Shown piece by piece: positions 17,916 through 26,906 of a stretch of 64,000 bases of DNA. The notes below the pieces were generated by a model, which had not been told where the DNA came from, searched no databases, and worked only from the letters and a program-made list of their open reading frames with translations. The DNA comes from SZUA-368 sp028533045 (lineage in GTDB: Bacteria > Spirochaetota > Spirochaetia > DSM-2461). Within the stretch, counting starts at the first letter, position 1. Each line of letters begins with the position of its first letter. The stretch lies in contig JBNAIG010000027.1 in assembly GCA_050031985.1 (NCBI GenBank), forward strand, positions 145,149-209,148. The letters run 5' to 3'. The translations under genes were made by a program, and so were the position numbers.

Positions 17916-18956
17916 CTATACAAAGCTGTCCTCCTCACCGTTACGGGCAATAACAATATCCCCCGATTCTTCCAGTTTTCGGATAACTGCTACAATCTTC
18001 TGCTGGGTCTCTTCCACGTCCTTTCTTCGGGTTGGTCCCATGTAGTCCATGTCTTCCTTAAGCAGTGCGGCGGCGCGTTTGGACATATTCCGGAAAATCT
18101 TTTCCTGAACTTCCGCATCCACCGCCTTGAGAGCCTTGGCCAATTCGGGAGAATCCACCTCGCGGAGTACTCGCTGAATGGCCCGGTCGTCGAGCATAAC
18201 GATGTCTTCGAATACGAACATTCGTTTCTTGATCTCTTCTGCCAGTTCCGGATCTTCCTCTTCCAGGGTCTCTATGATGTACTTTTCTGTCGTACGGTCT
18301 ACCAGGTTGATGATGTCCACAATACTTTCCACACCACCGGCGGAGGTGTAGTCTTCCTGGGACAGACTGGAGAGTTTCTTGTCCAGAACCCGCTCTACTT
18401 CTCTAAGGATTTCCGGAGAGGTCCGGTCCATGGTGGCAATACGGCGGGCTACGTCGGACTGTTTGTCCTGGGGCAGCTGACTGAGTATCTGAGAGGCCTG
18501 GGCCGACTCAATATAGGCCAGAATCAGGGCGATGGTCTGGGGATGCTCCTGCTGAATAAAGTTGAGCAGGTGCTGGGGGTCGGTCCGCCGTATGAAGTCA
18601 AAGGGTCTGGTTTTAAGGGAACTGGTAAGCCGGTTGATGATGTCCGTGGCTTTCTGGTTTCCCAAAGACCGTTCCAACAGTTCCCGGGCGTAATCCAGAC
18701 CACCGGAGGATATAAAATCCTGGGCCATCATCAGTTCCTGAAACTCCTGGAGAACAAAGTCCCGGTCGTCCGCCTCAATTTGTTCCAAACGGGCGATTTC
18801 CCAGGTGAGTGTTTCAATTTCCGAGTCGTTCAGGTGCTTGAAAATCTCCGCAGAGATCTCCGAACCCATGGTAACGAGAAAGACCGCCGCCTTCTGCTTA
18901 CCGCTCAGTTCTTCCTTATGTTTCTGTCCGGCCGTGGTGCCGCTGTTTGCTGCCAT
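17916..18956 (-). CDS. fliG: Flagellar motor switch protein FliG
   Basis: FliG is the rotor protein that contacts MotA. The 346-residue product has the N-terminal FliF-binding domain (KQKAAVFLVTMGSEISAEIF, residues 20-39), the middle domain with the EHPQ motif (FIQQEHPQTIALILAYI), and the C-terminal torque domain (about 245-325) with the charged helix DDRAIQRVLREVDSPELAKAL. Length and motifs are standard. One base separates it from fliF. Confidence 0.98.
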   Translation of the reverse strand: MAANSGTTAGQKHKEELSGKQKAAVFLVTMGSEISAEIFKHLNDSEIETLTWEIARLEQIEADDRDFVLQEFQELMMAQDFISSGGLDYARELLERSLGNQKATDIINRLTSSLKTRPFDFIRRTDPQHLLNFIQQEHPQTIALILAYIESAQASQILSQLPQDKQSDVARRIATMDRTSPEILREVERVLDKKLSSLSQEDYTSAGGVESIVDIINLVDRTTEKYIIETLEEEDPELAEEIKKRMFVFEDIVMLDDRAIQRVLREVDSPELAKALKAVDAEVQEKIFRNMSKRAAALLKEDMDYMGPTRRKDVEETQQKIVAVIRKLEESGDIVIARNGEEDSFV

Positions 18957-18957
18957 T

Positions 18958-20661
18958 CTAGTTCTCCTCCGCCAACCAGGTTCTAATCAGCTTAGCCACA
19001 TCTTCCGGATGCTCCCGGGCCATGTTCATAGCGTTTTCCTGGAGTTCCAGACGGGCCCGTTCCTGGACGGACATCTCTACTTCTATGCCCTCTTCTTCGG
19101 CATTGCGAAGAGCCTGCTCACGCATAGCCTGGTGCTGACGGGCCAACTCTTCTTCTCTCTGACGTCGTCTTCTTTCCATTTCCCGTGAAATCAGACGGAA
19201 GGCAATAAAGAATACGATAACCGCCAAAAGACCTATGATAGAGTAGAAAAGCATCCGCTGGATCTGCTTCTGCCTCAGATAATCTTCATCCTGCTTTTTG
19301 AACTCTTCGCTCCGGTCAAAGGGAATGTGCTGAACCGTAACGGTGTCGCCCCGATTGCTATCGTAGCCCACAGAATGCTCTACCAGCTGCTGCGCTTTGG
19401 CCAAAAGCTCATCGGATACGGGGTCGTAGGTTCGTTTGAGAGTCCCCTCTTCAAAAATATACTCCCCTTTTTCATCTCTTTCCAGTGTCCAGACACCGTC
19501 AATGGCCACGGCCACGGAAACACGGGAGATTTCGTAGGGGGCCATCTCCTCTTCGCTTGTCTGGGTATTGTAAACGTAGTTGGTAATAACGTCATTTTTT
19601 TCGTAATTACCCACCAGGTTGGTTAAGTCCTGATACTGGGCGGGGGTCTGCCCTTCCTGCCCTGGAGGACCTTCAGGATTAAAACCGGTACCCTGGAAAC
19701 TTTCTCCCACGGTCTGCTCCGACTCGGTAAAAGTGGGAACAACCACACGATCCGGATAGGGGGTGGAGGGGTCTTCCGGAGTCATTTCAATGGGAAAGTG
19801 TTCCTCGGTTTGTACCGTTTTATTCACGAACTCCAGGTCTATGTCCATATTGATGATACGGATTCTTTTGGAGGTAAAGACACCCTGCAGTTCACGGAGG
19901 ATCTGGCTCATATAACGAGCTTCCAGAGCAGTTTTCTGCTTGAGCATTCGTTCGGTAATAGTCAAACGGTCTATCGATTCAAGGCCTTCGAAGTTATTGA
20001 GATGTTTTCCCGTTATGTCGGAGACCACAATATTATCGTCGGTCAGGCCTTCAACGGCAAATTGAATCAGCTTAACGATTCCTTCCACCTTAACCCGGTT
20101 TTCTCCAATATCGCTTCCCGGCTTGGGGGTAATGATAACACTGGCGGTGGTGGGGTTCTGTTCGGAGGCAAAGAGGGATTCCTCGGGGATAACAAGGCTT
20201 ACGTCGGCCGAATCGATATCTTCCAGGGACTCAAGGTGCTGTTCCAGACTCTCGGTGATGGCTCTTTGTAAATTGACATCCCGCTCAAAGTCGGTCAGCG
20301 TCCACCGTTCCATATCCATGATGGCCCAGGGGTCCGTGTCCTGGGGAATCAAGTCTTCCCGCACAAGAACCGCCCGCATCTGCCGGGCAATGGTGTCATT
20401 TTCTACGTAAATGATACCGCCGGTGACCCGGTTCATCACATTTTCTTCGTCGAGCCGGTTGGTTATCCGGGTGATCTGAGTCTGATCGGTAATGGCCGAT
20501 GTTAACAAAGGCACCATACTGGGGGAGGAAGAAACTCCCACCAAAAAGATGCTGCCCACAACAACGACAGCCACAATACCGCCCAAAATAAGCTTCTGAA
20601 CAAGACTCCAGCTGCCCCAGGCCTTGGTTATGGCCTCCCACATTTTCTTAAACCATTCCAT
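18958..20661 (-). CDS. fliF: Flagellar MS-ring protein FliF
   Basis: FliF forms the membrane ring on which the motor is built. From the ATG at 20659-20661 it is 567 residues. A first membrane helix (about 22-42, LILGGIVAVVVVGSIFLVGV) is followed by periplasmic ring-building domains (about 45-430), a second membrane helix (about 485-505, MLFYSIIGLLAVIVFFIAF) and a cytoplasmic FliG-binding tail (DVAKLIRTWLAEEN). Sixteen further codons upstream are open, but GGAGGGG lies just before this ATG and the product then starts like other FliF proteins. Confidence 0.97.
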   Translation of the reverse strand: MEWFKKMWEAITKAWGSWSLVQKLILGGIVAVVVVGSIFLVGVSSSPSMVPLLTSAITDQTQITRITNRLDEENVMNRVTGGIIYVENDTIARQMRAVLVREDLIPQDTDPWAIMDMERWTLTDFERDVNLQRAITESLEQHLESLEDIDSADVSLVIPEESLFASEQNPTTASVIITPKPGSDIGENRVKVEGIVKLIQFAVEGLTDDNIVVSDITGKHLNNFEGLESIDRLTITERMLKQKTALEARYMSQILRELQGVFTSKRIRIINMDIDLEFVNKTVQTEEHFPIEMTPEDPSTPYPDRVVVPTFTESEQTVGESFQGTGFNPEGPPGQEGQTPAQYQDLTNLVGNYEKNDVITNYVYNTQTSEEEMAPYEISRVSVAVAIDGVWTLERDEKGEYIFEEGTLKRTYDPVSDELLAKAQQLVEHSVGYDSNRGDTVTVQHIPFDRSEEFKKQDEDYLRQKQIQRMLFYSIIGLLAVIVFFIAFRLISREMERRRRQREEELARQHQAMREQALRNAEEEGIEVEMSVQERARLELQENAMNMAREHPEDVAKLIRTWLAEEN

Positions 20662-20757
20662 ATTACCCCTCCCAAGGAACAGAAAAGTTTCCGTCGGCGG
20701 CCGGCCCAAAGACCGGCAGCACTAAATAATTTATCTAACCACCCTAAGGGCGGCGTT

Positions 20758-21090
20758 CTATCTCAAGTTTATAATCTCTTTGTAAGCAGAGACCGCTTTA
20801 TCCACCACAGCCTTGGTCAGGCCGAGTGCCATTTCCGCTTCGGCCATGGCAATGGTGATTTGATCGGAAGAAACCGAATCGGGATCGGTCATCATAGCTT
20901 CGTAAAGCTCGTTTACCTGATTCTGTCCTTCGTTCACATTGTCCAGTTTGGATACCATCAGTTCGGCGAAGCTTTTCCCTCCCGCCGTGGCGTTAACCGG
21001 ATTCCCCGTGGTTCCCTCCGAGTTCATATGGCGGGTACTGGTTCTTTTTAAAACGACCTGATCTCCTAAAGCCATGTTTTTAACGTCCAT
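20758..21090 (-). CDS. fliE: Flagellar hook-basal body junction protein FliE
   Basis: FliE is the small adaptor between the MS ring and the rod. The 110-residue product has the typical C-terminal half: SFAELMVSKLDNVNEGQNQV and then MAEAEMALGLTKAVVDKAVSAYKEI. It has no Sec signal and is exported by the flagellar system. A 96-bp spacer with a short GC-rich inverted repeat (20700-20717) separates it from fliF. Confidence 0.96.
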   Translation of the reverse strand: MDVKNMALGDQVVLKRTSTRHMNSEGTTGNPVNATAGGKSFAELMVSKLDNVNEGQNQVNELYEAMMTDPDSVSSDQITIAMAEAEMALGLTKAVVDKAVSAYKEIINLR

Positions 21091-21103
21091 AACAAGCTCC
21101 TAT

Positions 21104-21562
21104 TTATCTCAAGATCTCAAGGGACTTCTGAAACATGCTCTTAGCCCCTTCCATTATGGACACGTTCGCTTCATAGGCCCGGCTGGCCGAGATCATGTCC
21201 ACCATTTCATTCACGATAGTTACGTTGGGATACTCCACATAACCCTTTTGGGGTCCCGTTTTAATCGCATCGGGATGGGTCGGATCCCAAACGAGGCGCA
21301 TTTCGCTGTCCATGTCCTTCTCTATGGATTCCACCTTAACCCCGGAGCCGATCTGCTGCTCCATTCCTTCGGGAAGAATGGGACTCTTCCAGTAGGGTTT
21401 ATCCGTTTCAGACCGAAAAACAACCCGGCTTCTTCTAAAGGGGCCCCCCTCTTCGGTACGGGTAGTATTGGCGTTGGCAATATTGTCGGCAATCACGTCC
21501 AGGCGAAGTCTTTCCGCCGTCAGTCCTGTTGATGCCGTGTTAATGGTGCTAAAAAGTCCCAT
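21104..21562 (-). CDS. flgC: Flagellar proximal rod protein FlgC
   Basis: FlgC is a proximal rod subunit. The 152-residue product begins with the rod-family helix (MGLFSTINTASTGLTAERLR, residues 1-20) followed by DVIADNIANANTTRTEEGGP and ends with the matching C-terminal helix NEMVDMISASRAYEANVSI. It is encoded 11 bp after flgB and 13 bp before fliE. Confidence 0.97.
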   Translation of the reverse strand: MGLFSTINTASTGLTAERLRLDVIADNIANANTTRTEEGGPFRRSRVVFRSETDKPYWKSPILPEGMEQQIGSGVKVESIEKDMDSEMRLVWDPTHPDAIKTGPQKGYVEYPNVTIVNEMVDMISASRAYEANVSIMEGAKSMFQKSLEILR

Positions 21563-21573
21563 ATTCTACTCTC

Positions 21574-21993
21574 CTATTTAATAACCAAATTGACCAGGGA
21601 AAATTCGTGGGTCACGGTCTCCATAATCAGTTCGTAACGCATCTGATTCTTCAGGGCGTGCATCTCTTCCACTTCGATATCCACATTGTTTCCGTTATTT
21701 TTCACGGTAGTTAAGTAGTCCAGATTGATTTTAGGGCTAACTTCCTTGTAATCCATGGGCTGATTAAAGCTGATGTGTCTCTCGGAAGATGTCTTGGCCT
21801 GAATAGAAGGCTGATTATCCTCGGAGGCCAGGGCGCGGCCCAGTTCAGATTCAAAAGAGACATCGCTCCGCTTGAAATCGGGTGTTTCCACGTTGGCAAT
21901 ATTGTTGGCAATAACACCCTGCCGGATATTGGCCACATCCAGTCCTCTTTTGAGAATATCTACTGTCTTTCCAAAGCTGGAATTGTCAAACAT
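21574..21993 (-). CDS. flgB: Flagellar proximal rod protein FlgB
   Basis: FlgB is a proximal rod subunit and the first gene of the flagellar part of the block. The 139-residue product has the rod-family N terminus (LDVANIRQGVIANNIANVET) and a C-terminal helix (HALKNQMRYELIMETVTHEF). A GGAGG ribosome site precedes the ATG. The 119-bp gap to hslU holds a candidate promoter. Confidence 0.97.
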   Translation of the reverse strand: MFDNSSFGKTVDILKRGLDVANIRQGVIANNIANVETPDFKRSDVSFESELGRALASEDNQPSIQAKTSSERHISFNQPMDYKEVSPKINLDYLTTVKNNGNNVDIEVEEMHALKNQMRYELIMETVTHEFSLVNLVIK

Positions 21994-22048
21994 TCCGTCC
22001 TCCTATGAAGGAATTCTTCTCTATAAAGGGAATTATCCCCTATCTTTA

Positions 22049-22075
22049 CCATCGGCCCTCACCGGGCACACCTTA
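22049..22075 (-). promoter_or_regulatory. Candidate sigma-28-type promoter upstream of flgB
   Basis: On the minus strand TAAG (22072-22075) and GCCGATGG (22049-22056) are separated by 15 bases. The motility sigma factor (FliA/SigD) consensus is TAAA-N15-GCCGATAA, so 3 of 4 and 6 of 8 positions match. The site is about 55 bases before the flgB ATG, at the border between hslU and the flagellar genes. A chance match is possible, and read-through from hslU is likely in addition. Confidence 0.35.
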
Positions 22076-22112
22076 GTTTTTTCTGTCCACTTCGTAATAA
22101 TCCCGAAGGATA

Positions 22113-23633
22113 TTACAGGATGTAGCGGCTCAGATCCTTGTCTTCCACCACGCCGGACAGCTTCTCATCCACCATCTCCGCTGTAATTTCTACGGTTGTA
22201 CCGGCGTAATCGGCCGCATCAAAGGAGATATCCTCCACTAGCAGTTCCATCACCGTATGAAGCCGCCGGGCCCCGATGTTTTCCGCTGTTTTATTCACTT
22301 CCGCAGCGATTTCCGCCATTCTGCGTACCGCTTCTTTCGTAAAAACCAGTTCCACATCTTCCGTTTTCATAATCGCCGCGTACTGCTTGGTCAAAGCGTT
22401 CCGGGGGGACGTGAGAATCTGCTCAAAGGCATCCGCATCCAGGTCTTCCAGTTCCACCCTCAAAGGGAATCGTCCCTGCAGTTCCGGAATCAGGTCGGAG
22501 GGCTTGGCCAGGTTAAAGGCGCCCGCCGCAATAAAGAGGATGTGAGACGTATCGATCATACCGTACTTGGTATTAACCGAAGAACCTTCCACAATGGGAA
22601 GAATATCACGCTGAACCCCTTCCCGGGAAACATCCTGTCCCCCGCGAGCTCCTTCCCGGTTGGCAATCTTGTCCATCTCGTCAATAAAAATGATTCCCAT
22701 GTTCTGAACAAGATCCCTTGCCCGATCCACCGCCGAGTCGGTATCAATCATTCTGTCTATGTGTTCGGCCAGAAGAAGTTCCCGGGCTTCCTTAACGGTC
22801 ACCTTTTTCTTCTTCTTACCGCCTCCTCCACCAAAAAGGGAAGAAAGGGCATCCATATTTATGTCCATGCTCTCCATGCCGCCGCCTCCGGCAAACATAT
22901 TAAAGGAACCGCCGCTCTGACGGGAAATGCTCACTTCAATCAGCCGGTCTTCCAGTTCTCCCGCCCGGAGTTTTTCCCGGAATGATTCGCGCATCCGCTC
23001 CTTGCGGGCTTTCTTTTCCTCATCCTCCGGGGGAGGAAGTTCCTCTTTAGGCTCCTCCTCTTCCTGGTTAAACCCAATGGGAGGAGTGGTCCCGGCACTC
23101 TGAATGCCGTTGGGTCCCAGAGTAATAGCCCCAATCTGAATCCCGGGAAATCCCCCGGACTTGTTCATGGCGGCGTTCCTGCGCACTTCCCCTTTCCGCT
23201 TGCCCGAACCGGGGAGAAGAAGGTCCAGAAGTTCCTCTTCCGCCGCTTCCCGGGCCGCCGGTTCCACATCGCCTTTCATATCACTCTTGACCATGGAAAT
23301 GGCCGAAGTCATCAGGTCCCTAACCATGGACTCCACGTCCCGGCCCACGTAACCGACTTCGGTGAATTTGGTGGCTTCCACTTTAATAAATGGAGCACCG
23401 GCCAGCTTGGCCAGACGACGGGCGATTTCCGTTTTACCGACTCCGGTGGGACCGATCATGATAATATTTCGGGGTGCCACCTCATCACGAATATCGTCGG
23501 CCAGTTTAGAACGGCGAATCCGATTTCTCAGGGCAATAGCCACAGCCTTCTTGGCCTTCTCCTGACCTATAATATATTTATCCAATTCGGTAACGATGTC
23601 CCGGGGGATCATCTCTGACAAACCGATTTTCAT
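22113..23633 (-). CDS. hslU: HslU ATPase of the HslUV protease
   Basis: HslU is the AAA+ unfoldase of the HslUV (ClpYQ) protease. From the ATG at 23631-23633 it is 506 residues. The Walker A motif PTGVGKTEIARRLAKLAG is near residue 60, the pore segment is GYVGRDVESMVRDL, a charged I-domain insertion covers about 110-290, Walker B is IIFIDEMDKIA, and the C terminus EDKDLSRYIL is the tail that inserts into HslV. The start shares ATGA with the hslV stop. The open frame continues 54 codons upstream inside hslV, which is not coding in that frame. Confidence 0.97.
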   Translation of the reverse strand: MKIGLSEMIPRDIVTELDKYIIGQEKAKKAVAIALRNRIRRSKLADDIRDEVAPRNIIMIGPTGVGKTEIARRLAKLAGAPFIKVEATKFTEVGYVGRDVESMVRDLMTSAISMVKSDMKGDVEPAAREAAEEELLDLLLPGSGKRKGEVRRNAAMNKSGGFPGIQIGAITLGPNGIQSAGTTPPIGFNQEEEEPKEELPPPEDEEKKARKERMRESFREKLRAGELEDRLIEVSISRQSGGSFNMFAGGGGMESMDINMDALSSLFGGGGGKKKKKVTVKEARELLLAEHIDRMIDTDSAVDRARDLVQNMGIIFIDEMDKIANREGARGGQDVSREGVQRDILPIVEGSSVNTKYGMIDTSHILFIAAGAFNLAKPSDLIPELQGRFPLRVELEDLDADAFEQILTSPRNALTKQYAAIMKTEDVELVFTKEAVRRMAEIAAEVNKTAENIGARRLHTVMELLVEDISFDAADYAGTTVEITAEMVDEKLSGVVEDKDLSRYIL

Positions 23634-24172
23634 CCTAATTCCTCCACAATGATACTTCTGTTGGTATACACACAGATATCCGCCGCAATTTCCAGGGATT
23701 TCCGGGCGATCTCGGCCGCACTCAAGTCGGAACCATCCAGATAAGCCCGGGCGGCAGAAAAAGCATAATTCCCCCCGGAGCCTATGGCAATACAACCCAA
23801 TTCGGGCTCAATAACATCGCCCGTACCGGAAAGCAAAAGGGTTTTGTTCCTGTCCGCCACCAACAGCATGGCTTCCAGCTTCCTAAGTGCCCGGTCGGTT
23901 CTCCAATCCTTGGCCATTTCCACGCTGGCCCTAAGAATGTCACCGCCGAATTCATTCAGCTTCCCCTCAAACCGCTCTTCCAGAGTAAAGGCGTCCGCCG
24001 TGGAACCGGCAAAACCGCAAATAACCTTTCCTCCAAAGAGGGTCCGCACTTTTCGGGCGTTCCCCTTCATTATGACCGACTCTCCCATAGTAACCTGACC
24101 GTCTCCGGCCATGGCCACCTTACCGTCCTTTCTTACGGCTAATATGGTGGTTCCTTTTATCTTAATTTCCAT
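23630..24172 (-). CDS. hslV: HslV peptidase of the HslUV protease
   Basis: HslV is the N-terminal threonine peptidase partner of HslU. The 180-residue product has TTILAVRKDGKVAMAGDGQV starting at residue 8, so the catalytic Thr8 would be exposed by removing the seven-residue MEIKIKG leader. The glycine-rich segment GNARKVRTLFGGKVICGFAG is typical. It is translationally coupled to hslU. The order xerC-hslV-hslU-flgB equals codV-clpQ-clpY...flgB in Bacillus subtilis. Confidence 0.97.
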   Translation of the reverse strand: MEIKIKGTTILAVRKDGKVAMAGDGQVTMGESVIMKGNARKVRTLFGGKVICGFAGSTADAFTLEERFEGKLNEFGGDILRASVEMAKDWRTDRALRKLEAMLLVADRNKTLLLSGTGDVIEPELGCIAIGSGGNYAFSAARAYLDGSDLSAAEIARKSLEIAADICVYTNRSIIVEELG

Positions 24173-24219
24173 AATCTGCTCCTAATTGGACAAAAATGAT
24201 GATAATTCCCCTTTGCCCC

Positions 24220-24244
24220 ATTCTTCATTCTCAATTCTTCATTC
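24220..24244. repeat. Short direct repeat in the xerC-hslV spacer
   Basis: The 11-mer ATTCTTCATTC occurs at 24220-24230 and again at 24234-24244. The surrounding 152-bp spacer also holds purine-rich stretches of the type GAAAGCGGATG on the minus strand directly after the xerC stop, related in flavour to the repeats found before mraZ at 36,814-37,031. No convincing terminator is seen: a CGCTTAAGCG palindrome followed by six T has too short a stem. Confidence 0.5.
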
Positions 24245-24324
24245 CCGGTAAAAAAGCGCTTAAGCGAAAGCCCCAAGACTTACTCCTGAATCCATAACTC
24301 ACATCCGCTTTCAGCTTTCGCCCT

Positions 24325-25248
24325 TCATCCATCGCCCTTCCGTTTTCGCCCGTGGGGGTGGCTTTGCCTATGGACCTGCCGAATCCTCTCAATACCGGTG
24401 TGGGTATACACCTGGGTAGTGGAAAGGGAGGAGTGTCCCAGCATCTCCTGTACCATCCGAATATCCGCCCCTTCGCTTATGAGGGAAGTGGCAAAACTGT
24501 GCCGAAAGGTATGGGGACCGATTTTTTTAGCCATTCCCGACTGGGAAGCGTACTTATCTACCAGATAGAACACGCCCCGGTCGGTAAGCGCCGCACCCCG
24601 CCAATCCAGCAGGAGAGCCCCGCCGCTTTTATCGTGCAGAGTGGTCTTCCCGTCCCGCAAGGGCAGGTACTCTTCCAGAGCCTTCCGGGCTGCTTCACCT
24701 AAAAAGACGATGCGCTCTTTCCGGCCCTTCCCCATGACTCTTACTTCATTACCCTTTACCGAATCCCGTTTGAGGGAACAGAGTTCGCTCACACGGCAGC
24801 CGGTGGAATAAAGCATCTCCATGATCAATCTATCCCTATAACCGGCAAAATCCTCGCCCGTAAGGGAAATAAGCTGTTCAAACTCACTGTCCGTCAGATA
24901 AGTGGGCAGGTGCTTGCTCTTCTTAAGGCTCTTGGTTCTACGAAAGGGGTTGTCCTGACGGTCCGTCTTAAGACAGGCCCAGTCGTAGAATCCGCGCAAG
25001 GAAGAGAGACGCCGGTTTACCGAAGAGGAGGTCATTTTCCTCAGGGTCATATCGGCCAAAAAACCGCGAACGCAAATCTCATCGGTCTCTTCCCAGTCTT
25101 CTCCCTGTTCCTCCAGCCAGAGGCGCCAGGTTTCCAGATCATTCCGGTAAGAACGGATCGTGTGAGCCGAAAGGCAGCGCACCTGTTCGAGATAAGTCAA
25201 GTAATCCTTTACGGCCTCATCAAGAGACACGGTAGTAACGACCGCCAT
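24325..25248 (-). CDS. xerC: Tyrosine recombinase XerC/CodV
   Basis: This is a tyrosine recombinase of the XerC/D family that resolves chromosome dimers. The 307-residue product has the SAM-like N-terminal domain (about 10-95) and a catalytic domain with the conserved residues: Arg in STGCRVSELCSL, His and Arg in HTFRHSFATSLI, His in LGHSSLSTTQ and the nucleophile Tyr in TTQVYTH. The ATG at 25246-25248 is supported by GGAGGTGATC upstream and overlaps dprA by 29 bases. XerC is preferred over XerD because of the hslV neighbour (compare codV-clpQ). Confidence 0.9.
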   Translation of the reverse strand: MAVVTTVSLDEAVKDYLTYLEQVRCLSAHTIRSYRNDLETWRLWLEEQGEDWEETDEICVRGFLADMTLRKMTSSSVNRRLSSLRGFYDWACLKTDRQDNPFRRTKSLKKSKHLPTYLTDSEFEQLISLTGEDFAGYRDRLIMEMLYSTGCRVSELCSLKRDSVKGNEVRVMGKGRKERIVFLGEAARKALEEYLPLRDGKTTLHDKSGGALLLDWRGAALTDRGVFYLVDKYASQSGMAKKIGPHTFRHSFATSLISEGADIRMVQEMLGHSSLSTTQVYTHTGIERIRQVHRQSHPHGRKRKGDG

Positions 25249-26206
25249 GGCAGATCACCTCCCCTTTTAGTTCCCTATCCATATAACTGACAAGATCGTT
25301 ACGGTCTGCCGGTTCGGGCAGTTCCGGGCTTTCCCAGCCCTCCGTATCGATGTTTAATCCCTTAAGAATATCAAAGGCCGACTCCACCACGGGAGCTCCC
25401 GCATGGATAAGACCCGCCGTACCTTCCGCCCAGACTCCGGCCGGTGTCACCACCACATCCCGTCCCTCTTCCAGGGCGAAATCGGCCGTGATAAGGGCTC
25501 CCGATTTGCGGGGGGCCTGAATAACCACAACGGTCTGGGCCAAGCCGGCAATAATCCGGTTGCGAGCGGGAAAACGCCAGGGAGCCCCGGGGGTTCCCGG
25601 AGCATACTCACTCAGTATCGTACCGCCCCGTTCCAGGATTTCCCGCCCGATTCTACGATTCCGGTCGGGAGTAATAAGGTCGATGCCGCTTCCCAGGACG
25701 GCAATGGTGTTTCCCCGTCCTTCCAGGGCGCCCTTATGGGCTTCCCCGTCAATTCCCAGGGCAAGGCCGGAAATAAGGGGACATTCAAGGGAGGCCAGTT
25801 CCATTCCCATTCGGAAAGCTTCGGCCTTGGCCTGGGCGGTGGGGAGGCGGGTTCCCACGACGGCTATTCCTTCCATATCCCGCCGGGGAGCGACTCCCCG
25901 GTAATAGATACGGAAGGGCCGGTCCGATGTGGCGGCCAGGTTTGCCGGATAATCCTCGTCATCCACGCTCAGGCAGCCTATGCGGTCCCTGTCACAGCCT
26001 TCCAGCATTTTTTCCGCCCTTTCCGCAAGACGTTCAATAGACTCTTTGAGTCCGGGGCGGCGGCCGGTGAACTGGCAAAGGAAGGATCCGGTAATACGAA
26101 GAAGATCCATTCGACAGGTGATGATCCGGCTCAGGGCGATCTTTTCCCGGCTTTTGAGTGTGCTTATCAAGTCAATAGTCTGGTTAATCAGGTCCCGTTC
26201 CGTCAC
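25220..26206 (-). CDS. dprA: DNA processing protein DprA/Smf
   Basis: DprA loads RecA on incoming single-stranded DNA in competent bacteria but is also common elsewhere. The 328-residue product contains the Rossmann-like DprA core (about 90-290): GIAVVGTRLPTAQAKAEAF, ISGLALGIDGEAHKGAL, the signature SEYAPGTPGAPWRFPARNRI, and SGALITADFALEEGRDV. N- and C-terminal flanks are short. It follows the TPR lipoprotein gene after 1 bp and overlaps xerC by 29 bp. Borrelia has its homologue smf in the same place. Confidence 0.96.
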   Translation of the reverse strand: MTERDLINQTIDLISTLKSREKIALSRIITCRMDLLRITGSFLCQFTGRRPGLKESIERLAERAEKMLEGCDRDRIGCLSVDDEDYPANLAATSDRPFRIYYRGVAPRRDMEGIAVVGTRLPTAQAKAEAFRMGMELASLECPLISGLALGIDGEAHKGALEGRGNTIAVLGSGIDLITPDRNRRIGREILERGGTILSEYAPGTPGAPWRFPARNRIIAGLAQTVVVIQAPRKSGALITADFALEEGRDVVVTPAGVWAEGTAGLIHAGAPVVESAFDILKGLNIDTEGWESPELPEPADRNDLVSYMDRELKGEVICHGGRYYRVS

Positions 26207-26207
26207 A

Positions 26208-26906
26208 TCAGCCTCCCAACTGGGCGGCTCTTAGCTCCGCCTCTTCCTTGATATCGTTATTTTTCCCATCCACAATCAGTTTGCGATACAGCTCTAATGC
26301 GGCCATTTTATTGCCCGTCTCCCGGTACAGTTCCGCCCGCAGGAAAGTCGCCTTTTCGTTAGACGGTTCAATTTTCAGAAGCCTGTCCAGTACATCGGCT
26401 CCCTCGGAAGCCCTATCCATCTCATAAACATAGAGAACAGCCAGTCCCCAGAGAGGAGAGGTATAGATTCGATCCTGTTCCACGGCCCGGAGATAGTCAA
26501 ACTCCGCCGCTTCCAGAAGTTCTCTTCTCCGCGCAACATGGCTTTCGTTTACCCCGGACTGGGCCAGGCAAACCGCCCGGTAGTAGTGGAGCCGGGAATT
26601 CTCCGGGTAGACCTGAATAGCTCCGTCAAAGGCTTCCGCCCCTTCGGACCACATTTCATAGTCCATATACTTAAGTCCCAGGAGCTTGTAGTAAGTCCCC
26701 CTGTTGCGCACCTTCTCCACGGTCTCGTCAATCTCTCTATCCACCCGGCGAATATCACTTTTAAGCTGATCTATCCTCTCTTCACTCACATCATCCCCTT
26801 CCAGTTCTCCCAATCGTTCGGCGAGAGTACCGTAATCGGGCCTGTCCCAGGGACATCCCGTTAAAAAGGGAAGGGAAAAAATGGCCAAAAGGATCATTTT
26901 TTTCAT
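26208..26906 (-). CDS. TPR-repeat lipoprotein
   Basis: The 232-residue product has a lipoprotein signal peptide with lipobox FLTGC (Cys18), an acidic helical segment, and tetratricopeptide-type repeats over about residues 70-230 (ADVLDRLLKIEPSNEKATF is one clear unit). It should be anchored in the periplasm or on a membrane surface. The start is the ATG at 26904-26906, which overlaps the xerD stop; the open frame upstream is proline-rich and lies over xerD. A TPR gene occupies the same position between dprA and ftsZ in Borrelia. Function unknown; a role in envelope or division is only suggested by neighbours. Confidence 0.85.
   Translation of the reverse strand: MKKMILLAIFSLPFLTGCPWDRPDYGTLAERLGELEGDDVSEERIDQLKSDIRRVDREIDETVEKVRNRGTYYKLLGLKYMDYEMWSEGAEAFDGAIQVYPENSRLHYYRAVCLAQSGVNESHVARRRELLEAAEFDYLRAVEQDRIYTSPLWGLAVLYVYEMDRASEGADVLDRLLKIEPSNEKATFLRAELYRETGNKMAALELYRKLIVDGKNNDIKEEAELRAAQLGG

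Noticed and set aside
24250..24280. Rho-independent terminator between xerC and hslV
   Set aside because: The CGCTTAAGCG palindrome leaves only a three-pair stem around TTAA; followed by six T but too weak, and hslV transcription comes from upstream anyway or needs read-through.
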